Positions 59,279 to 64,000 of a DNA stretch of 64,000 bases are shown piece by piece. Numbering within the stretch: the first letter of the stretch is position 1; each line of letters starts with the position of its first letter. The position numbers and the translations under genes are program-made. Under the pieces are notes generated by a model. It was not told the origin of the DNA. It ran no database searches and saw only the letters and a program-made list of their open reading frames with translations. This DNA is from Pararoseomonas baculiformis (GTDB lineage: Bacteria > Pseudomonadota > Alphaproteobacteria > Acetobacterales > Acetobacteraceae), in the NCBI RefSeq assembly GCF_017813395.1, contig NZ_JAGIZB010000025.1, forward strand, positions 1 through 64,000. The letters are read 5' to 3'.

Positions 59279-60703
59279 TCAGCGGCTGGCGCGGCGCTGG
59301 GGCGGGGCGCCGGCCGCCATGCTCCGCAGGAGGCCGAGCGCCTGCTGCAGCTGATGGTCCGTCTCGGGCTTGGTCGGGTCGAAGGCGGGGGCGCCCTCGG
59401 CCGGCAGGCGCTGCACGGCCTGCACCACGTTGGCCGGCAGGTTCAGCGGCGGCAGCGGGACGGGCGGCGCGGCACTGGCACCCTGGGCCTTCCCGCTGCT
59501 GTCGTTGCGGAGCGCACGGCGCAGATCGGCCTCGCGGTCACGCTCGCGGTTCTGCTGGGCGTCCTCGCGCTGGGCCAGCACCTCGATGTCCGGCTCGATG
59601 CCCGTGGCCTGGATGGAACGGCCGGAGGGCGTGTAGTAGCGCGCCGTGGTCAGGCGGATGGCGCCGTTGCCGGGCAGCGGCATCACGGTCTGCACCGAGC
59701 CCTTGCCGAAGCTCTTCACGCCCATGACGATCGCGCGGCGATGGTCCTGCAGGGCGCCGGCCACGATCTCGCTGGCCGAGGCGGAGCCGGCATTCACCAG
59801 CACCACGATCGGCAGGCCGCCGGAGATATCGCCGTTGCGGGCGTTCCAGCGCTGCGCGTCCTCGGCCCGGCGGGCGCGGGTGGAGACGATCTCGCCCTGG
59901 TCCAGGAAGTCGTCGGACACCTGGATCGCTTGGTCCAGCAGCCCGCCCGGGTTGTTCCGCAGATCCAGCACGATCCCCTTCAGGCCGCTGCCACCGGCCT
60001 GGGAGCGCAGGCTGGAAAGGGCCCGGCGCAGGCCGGTCTCCGTCTGCTCGTTGAAGGAGGTGAGGCGGATATAGGCGATGTCGTTGCCCTCGAGCCGCGC
60101 ACGGACGACCTGCGGGCGGATCGTCTCGCGGGTGAGGGAGATCTCGATGGGGGCGGCGGTGCCCTCGCGCCGGATGGTCAGGCGGATGGAGGTTCCGCGC
60201 TCGCCGCGCATCTGGTCCACGGCCTCCTGGAGGGTGAGGCCCTGGGTGGTCTTCTCGTTGATATGGGTGATGAGGTCGCCGGGCTTCACCCCGGCGCGGA
60301 AGGCCGGCGTCTCGTCGATCGGCGAGATCACCTTCACATAGCCGTTCTCCTGGCTCACCTCGATACCGAGGCCGCCGAACTCGCCGCGAGTCTGCACCTG
60401 CATGTCGCGGAAGTTGCGGAGATTCATGTAGGAGGAATGCGGGTCCAGCCCCTGCAGCATCCCGTTGATCGCGCTTTCGATCACGTCGCGGTCGTTCACG
60501 GGCTCCACGTATTCGGCGCGCACGCGCTCGAACACATCGCCGAACAGGTTCAGCAACCGGTAGGTCTCGGCCCTCGATCCGTCCTGCGCCCAGGCCGTCA
60601 CCACGGGGCCTGCAATCGCGCCCGCGGTGAAGGCCGCGGCAACGGAGGCCAGCGCCCGCAAGCGGAAGCGCGGCTTGGACGACACCCCAGCAGGATCACG
60701 CAT
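59279..60703 (-). CDS. ctpA: carboxy-terminal processing peptidase CtpA (S41)
   Basis: The start ATG 60703 has AGGGG upstream and gives 474 residues with a signal anchor (LRALASVAAAFTAGAIAGPVV). A PDZ domain (GGLGIEVSQENGYVKVISPIDETPAFRAGVKPGDLI) is followed by the S41 catalytic core: Ser in NAGSASASEIVAG and Lys in GVKSFGKGSVQ. The C-terminal 90 residues are low-complexity, rich in Ala, Pro and Arg. Such periplasmic proteases regulate murein hydrolases, consistent with the envC neighbour. Confidence 0.94.
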   Translation of the reverse strand: MRDPAGVSSKPRFRLRALASVAAAFTAGAIAGPVVTAWAQDGSRAETYRLLNLFGDVFERVRAEYVEPVNDRDVIESAINGMLQGLDPHSSYMNLRNFRDMQVQTRGEFGGLGIEVSQENGYVKVISPIDETPAFRAGVKPGDLITHINEKTTQGLTLQEAVDQMRGERGTSIRLTIRREGTAAPIEISLTRETIRPQVVRARLEGNDIAYIRLTSFNEQTETGLRRALSSLRSQAGGSGLKGIVLDLRNNPGGLLDQAIQVSDDFLDQGEIVSTRARRAEDAQRWNARNGDISGGLPIVVLVNAGSASASEIVAGALQDHRRAIVMGVKSFGKGSVQTVMPLPGNGAIRLTTARYYTPSGRSIQATGIEPDIEVLAQREDAQQNRERDREADLRRALRNDSSGKAQGASAAPPVPLPPLNLPANVVQAVQRLPAEGAPAFDPTKPETDHQLQQALGLLRSMAAGAPPQRRASR

Positions 60704-60804
60704 CCGTAACACCCCTCTCGCCGCGACCGGACACGGCGCTTTTCCAACATATCGCAGGGCATCCTGCCCTACGGTTAAGAATCTTCCACACCGGTGTCCA
60801 CCGG

Positions 60805-62184
60805 TCAGCCCCGGCCGGTCCACCCTGCCGGGTCCACGGCGCGGCCGCCGCGCCGCAATTCAAGGTAGAGCGACGCACGGCCCCCGCCAGATCCCTCGGC
60901 GTTACCAAGTGTTCCGACCGCCTCGCCCGCCTGGACGCGTTGCCCGGGCTCAGCGTCCAGCCGGTCGAGGCCAGCCAGGACAAAATGGTACCCGCCGCCA
61001 CAATCCACAATCAACATTTGCCCGTAGGACCGGAACGGGCCCGAGAAAACGACCCGCCCGCCACAGGGGCTGACCACGCGCGCCCCGGCCGGCGCGGACC
61101 AGGTCTGGCCATTCGCGCCGCCCTGGCCGAAGCCCTTCTGCACCCGGCCCGCAACGGGCGCGCCGCGGCCCGGGCGCGGGGTGCTGGCGGCTGCCTCCCG
61201 CACCCGCTCGCGCGCGGCCTCGGCGCTCTCGCGGGCGGCTTCGGCGTCGCGCTCCGCCTCGCGCGCCGCGCGGCTGGCGGCTTCCCGCGTCTCGCGGGCC
61301 TCCGCATCCCGGGCGCGGGCTTCCGCCTCGCGCCGTCTTGCCTCGGCGGCCCTTTCCCTGGCCTCGGCCTGGCGCTCCCTTTCCACGGCCTCCGCGCGCT
61401 CGCGCGCCTCGCGCGCCCGGGCCTCGCGTTCCAGCCTCTCGATGGCACCGCGCAGGTCCCTGGCCTGGGAGGCGGCGGTGGCGGCGCGGCGGGTGGCCGC
61501 GGCCTCGGCATCCCGCGCCGCCTCGCGCCGCACCCGCGCCTCGGCCAGGGCGGCTTCCACCGCCTCCGCCGCCTCACGCGCCGCCACGCGCGCGGCCACC
61601 AGCCGGGTGCGCTCCTCCTCCAGGGCCGCCGCCGCGCGCAGGGCCGCCTCGCGCGCCTCGCGGTAGCCGGCGGCCTCCCGGGCCAGGCGCCGGGCCACGC
61701 CGCGCAGGATGAGGGCCCCGCGCAACGCCTCCTCCGGCGGGGCGGGGACGACGAGGAGCGTCTCGGCGGGCCAGAGGCCCAGGCGTCGCATGGCGGGGAC
61801 CAGCGGCGCGAGCGCTTCGGCGCGGTGGGTCAGGTCGGCCTCGGCGGCGTCCCGGGCGGCCTCGGCGGCCTGAAGCCGGGCTTCCGCCTCGGCGGCCGCT
61901 TCCTCGGCGGCCACGGCGCGGCGCCCGGCCTCGGCCCATTGGCGGGACAGGGCACGCTCGGCCGTTTCGGCGGAGCGCAATTCGCGGGCGGTGGCGGCGG
62001 CTTCCCCGCGCGCGCTGCGGGCCTCGCGCTCCGCCGCGTCCAGGGCGCGGCGATCCGGCTGGGCCGCGGCGCTGCCGGGCTGCAGGGCCAGCGCGGCCAG
62101 GGCCAGCCACAGCCCGGGCAACCCGGGCGTCCGGCCCCGCGCCGGCGGGGCGTCTCGGGCGGCGCGGAGGCCGCGCGGCGTCAC
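60805..62184 (-). CDS. envC: EnvC-like murein hydrolase activator
   Basis: The start is GTG 62184, overlapping the gpmI stop by 4 bp, giving 459 residues. A signal peptide (LWLALAALALQPGSAAAQ) is followed by about 310 residues of Ala/Arg/Glu-rich coiled coil and a C-terminal LytM (M23) domain beginning about APAGARVVSPCGGRVVFSGPFRSYG. The expected zinc ligands are missing: the segment LYLELRRGG has Glu where active enzymes have the HxH histidine. It should activate amidases at division rather than cut peptidoglycan itself. Confidence 0.88.
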   Translation of the reverse strand: MTPRGLRAARDAPPARGRTPGLPGLWLALAALALQPGSAAAQPDRRALDAAEREARSARGEAAATARELRSAETAERALSRQWAEAGRRAVAAEEAAAEAEARLQAAEAARDAAEADLTHRAEALAPLVPAMRRLGLWPAETLLVVPAPPEEALRGALILRGVARRLAREAAGYREAREAALRAAAALEEERTRLVAARVAAREAAEAVEAALAEARVRREAARDAEAAATRRAATAASQARDLRGAIERLEREARAREARERAEAVERERQAEARERAAEARRREAEARARDAEARETREAASRAAREAERDAEAARESAEAARERVREAAASTPRPGRGAPVAGRVQKGFGQGGANGQTWSAPAGARVVSPCGGRVVFSGPFRSYGQMLIVDCGGGYHFVLAGLDRLDAEPGQRVQAGEAVGTLGNAEGSGGGRASLYLELRRGGRAVDPAGWTGRG

Positions 62185-63725
62185 CCCTGGCCCGCTTCCA
62201 GCAGGCTCAGGCCCGTCATGGCGGCAGGCTGGGGCAGGCCGAGGAGCGCGAGCATGGTGGGGGCCAGATCGGCCAGGCGGCCATCGCGCAGCGCCGCGCC
62301 GGCCGGGCCGCCGAAGAGCAGAACGGGCACGCGGTTCAGCGTATGCGCCGTGTGGGGCCCGCCCGAGACAGGGTCGCGCATCGTCTCGGCATTGCCGTGA
62401 TCGGCCGTGACCAGCAGGGCGCCGCCTGTCTCGCGGATGGCGGCGAGGATGCGGCCGAGCCCGGCATCCACCGCCTCGCAGGCCTGGATGGCGGCCTGCA
62501 GGCTGCCGGTATGGCCCACCATGTCGGCATTGGCGAAGTTCAGCACGATCATGTCATGGGCGCCGGAGCGAATGGCGGCTTCGGCCTTTCCCGCCAGCTC
62601 GGGCGCGGACATCTCGGGCTGCAGGTCATAGGTCGCCACCTTCGGGGAGGGGACCATGATCCGGTCCTCGCCGGGCGAGGGCGTCTCGTCGCCCCCGTTC
62701 AGAAAGTAGGTGACATGGGGGTATTTCTCGGTCTCCGCCATGCGGAGCTGGTGCAGGCCGGCGGCCGAGACGGTGGGGCCCAGCAGGTCCGCCATGGACT
62801 GCGGCGGGAAGATCGCCTCCAGGAAGGCGTTCAACTCGGCCGAATACTCGGTCATGCCGACGGCGCCACAGAGGGCGGGGTCGCGCGGGCGCTCGAAGCC
62901 CTTGAACTCCGGGTCCACCAGCGCCGCCATGATCTCCCGCACCCGGTCGGCGCGGAAGTTGAAGCAGAGCACGGCGTCGCCATCCTTCATGCCCGTATAG
63001 CCGGGCAGGACGGTCGCGGGGATGAACTCGTCGGTCTTCCCGGCTTCATGGGCGGCCTGCACCGCCTCCGCCGCGCTGCCGGCGCCGTGCCAGCCCGGCG
63101 CGTCTTCCACCATCACCATGGCGCGCCACGCCTGGGAGACGCGTTCCCAGCGGTTGTCGCGGTCCATGGCGAAGTAGCGGCCCGTGACGGTGGCGATGCG
63201 CACGCCCTCGGGCAGGGCGGCCTCGAAGGCGGGAAGGGTGGTGGCGGCATCCTTCGGGCCGGTGTCGCGCCCGTCGGTCCAGCAATGGACGGCTACCGGA
63301 ATGCCCTTGATGGCAAAGATACGGGCCAGGGCGATGGCGTGGTCCTGGTGCGCATGCACGCCGCCCGGGGAGGTGAGGCCGCAGAGATGGAGCGTGCCGC
63401 CGGTTCCGCGCAACCTCTCGCCGAGGCTCACCACCGCGGGCAGGCCGGCAAGGGAGCCATCCGTGATGGCCGCGCCGATGCGGGGAAGGTCCTGCATCAC
63501 GATCCGGCCCGCGCCGATATTCAGGTGGCCGACCTCGGAATTACCCATCTGCCCCTCGGGCAGCCCCACATCGGGGCCGCAGGTGCGCAGGAAGGCATGG
63601 GGGCAGGACGCCCAGAGCTCATCGAAAACAGGGGTGTCCGCCTGGGCCACCGCATTGTCCGCCTGGTCCTCGCGCCAGCCCCAGCCATCCAGGATGACGA
63701 GCATGACAGGCTTGGGACGGGACAT
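62181..63725 (-). CDS. gpmI: 2,3-bisphosphoglycerate-independent phosphoglycerate mutase
   Basis: The 514-residue metalloenzyme interconverts 3- and 2-phosphoglycerate. It begins PKPVMLVILDGWGWRE with the first metal aspartate, has the phosphoserine Ser63 in GNSEVGHLNIGAG, WTDGRDT, and the C-terminal ADHGNAETM plus HTLNRVPV metal site. CGGAG lies before ATG 63725. It heads the envC-ctpA operon, and the shared GTGA overlap couples glycolysis and cell-wall genes in position only. Confidence 0.97.
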   Translation of the reverse strand: MSRPKPVMLVILDGWGWREDQADNAVAQADTPVFDELWASCPHAFLRTCGPDVGLPEGQMGNSEVGHLNIGAGRIVMQDLPRIGAAITDGSLAGLPAVVSLGERLRGTGGTLHLCGLTSPGGVHAHQDHAIALARIFAIKGIPVAVHCWTDGRDTGPKDAATTLPAFEAALPEGVRIATVTGRYFAMDRDNRWERVSQAWRAMVMVEDAPGWHGAGSAAEAVQAAHEAGKTDEFIPATVLPGYTGMKDGDAVLCFNFRADRVREIMAALVDPEFKGFERPRDPALCGAVGMTEYSAELNAFLEAIFPPQSMADLLGPTVSAAGLHQLRMAETEKYPHVTYFLNGGDETPSPGEDRIMVPSPKVATYDLQPEMSAPELAGKAEAAIRSGAHDMIVLNFANADMVGHTGSLQAAIQACEAVDAGLGRILAAIRETGGALLVTADHGNAETMRDPVSGGPHTAHTLNRVPVLLFGGPAGAALRDGRLADLAPTMLALLGLPQPAAMTGLSLLEAGQG

Positions 63726-63806
63726 CCGTGCGCTCCGGTTCCAGGATGGTGCCTGCCATAGCGCCGGGGCCGGGGGTTGGCCAGACGGGGCAGGGCACCG
63801 CCCGGT

Positions 63807-64000
63807 TCAGGCCCGGGCCGTATAGGCCCGGAAGACCTCCAGTTCGGTGGTGCAGGCCGGATCGGTGAAGCCGGCCTTGCGGAGGGCGCCGAGGATGGCC
63901 TCGGCGGGCACGCAGGCCTCGATCGTCTCCCAGTAGTATTTCATCAGCTCGCCGGAGCGGTGGCGGGGGGCTGCGATCCAGCACAGGGCCGGGATCACGG
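63807..64000 (-). CDS. C-terminal end of a class I SAM-dependent methyltransferase
   Basis: Only the last 64 residues are in the window; the gene continues beyond its right edge. The segment MKYYWETIEACVPAEAILGALRKAGF matches the C-terminus of UbiE/COQ5-like methyltransferases (YYWDTIE..V....I...L..AGF), ending VFRAYTARA. The catalytic domain is outside. The substrate cannot be inferred. Confidence 0.6.
   Translation of the reverse strand, partial: VIPALCWIAAPRHRSGELMKYYWETIEACVPAEAILGALRKAGFTDPACTTELEVFRAYTARA

Overview
The window is a high-GC (roughly 70% by eye) alphaproteobacterial chromosome segment. Protein sequences and gene order fit Rhodospirillales, most likely Acetobacteraceae of the Roseomonas type. 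The calls rest on recognised protein motifs and operon layouts (mdh-sucCD, sucAB-lpd, atpHAGDC, gpmI-envC-ctpA-polysaccharide deacetylase-rppH, uvrC-pgsA-moaD-moaE). Coding density is very high, many neighbours overlap by 4 bp (ATGA or GTGA), and I see no rRNA, tRNA, CRISPR array, insertion sequence, prophage or defence island.

Layout. 1-2.5 kb: end of a probable 3-hydroxyacyl-CoA dehydrogenase, a thioesterase, an SRPBCC protein, a lytic transglycosylase and a DinB-fold protein. 2.5-9.8 kb, all on the minus strand: membrane protein, moaE, moaD, lipoprotein, pgsA, uvrC, folB and a pteridine-reductase-like SDR. 10-12.7 kb: two coupled SDRs and an orphan Bug-type binding protein. 13-18.4 kb: zapE, a secreted basic protein, a 43-residue helical protein, mdh, sucC and sucD. 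18.5-21.9 kb: a peroxide-defence unit, ahpC-ahpF-oxyR, with a recognisable OxyR tetramer site next to the ahpC promoter. 22-29 kb: SulP transporter, branched-chain aminotransferase, GAF-GGDEF cyclase, rplY, pth, ychF. 29-33 kb: cysE, histidine kinase, response regulator, MarR regulator, divergent from a second branched-chain aminotransferase. 34.4-40.9 kb: sucA, sucB, a GFA protein, lpdA and a PGPGW-type membrane protein. 41-44.8 kb: HxlR regulator with a MATE exporter, then an N-carbamoyl-type amidohydrolase with a deacetylase-fold protein. 44.8-50 kb: xerC, DUF484, transaldolase, priA and two small hydrophilic proteins. 50.4-55.4 kb: atpHAGDC. 55.5-64 kb: ferritin-like protein, GH10 xylanase, then minus-strand rppH, polysaccharide deacetylase, ctpA, envC, gpmI and the end of a methyltransferase.

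The genes are mainly housekeeping: TCA cycle, F1 ATP synthase, cell-envelope remodelling, cofactor synthesis, and replication or repair. The most informative points are the OxyR operator and promoter at ahpC, the HxlR operator, the PTR1-like catalytic triad in the folB-linked SDR, a possible cyclic-imide or carbamoyl degradation pair, the TCA genes split by about 16 kb of unrelated genes, and a MarR/response-regulator/kinase unit resembling PetP-PetR. I found no convincing undescribed multi-gene system.
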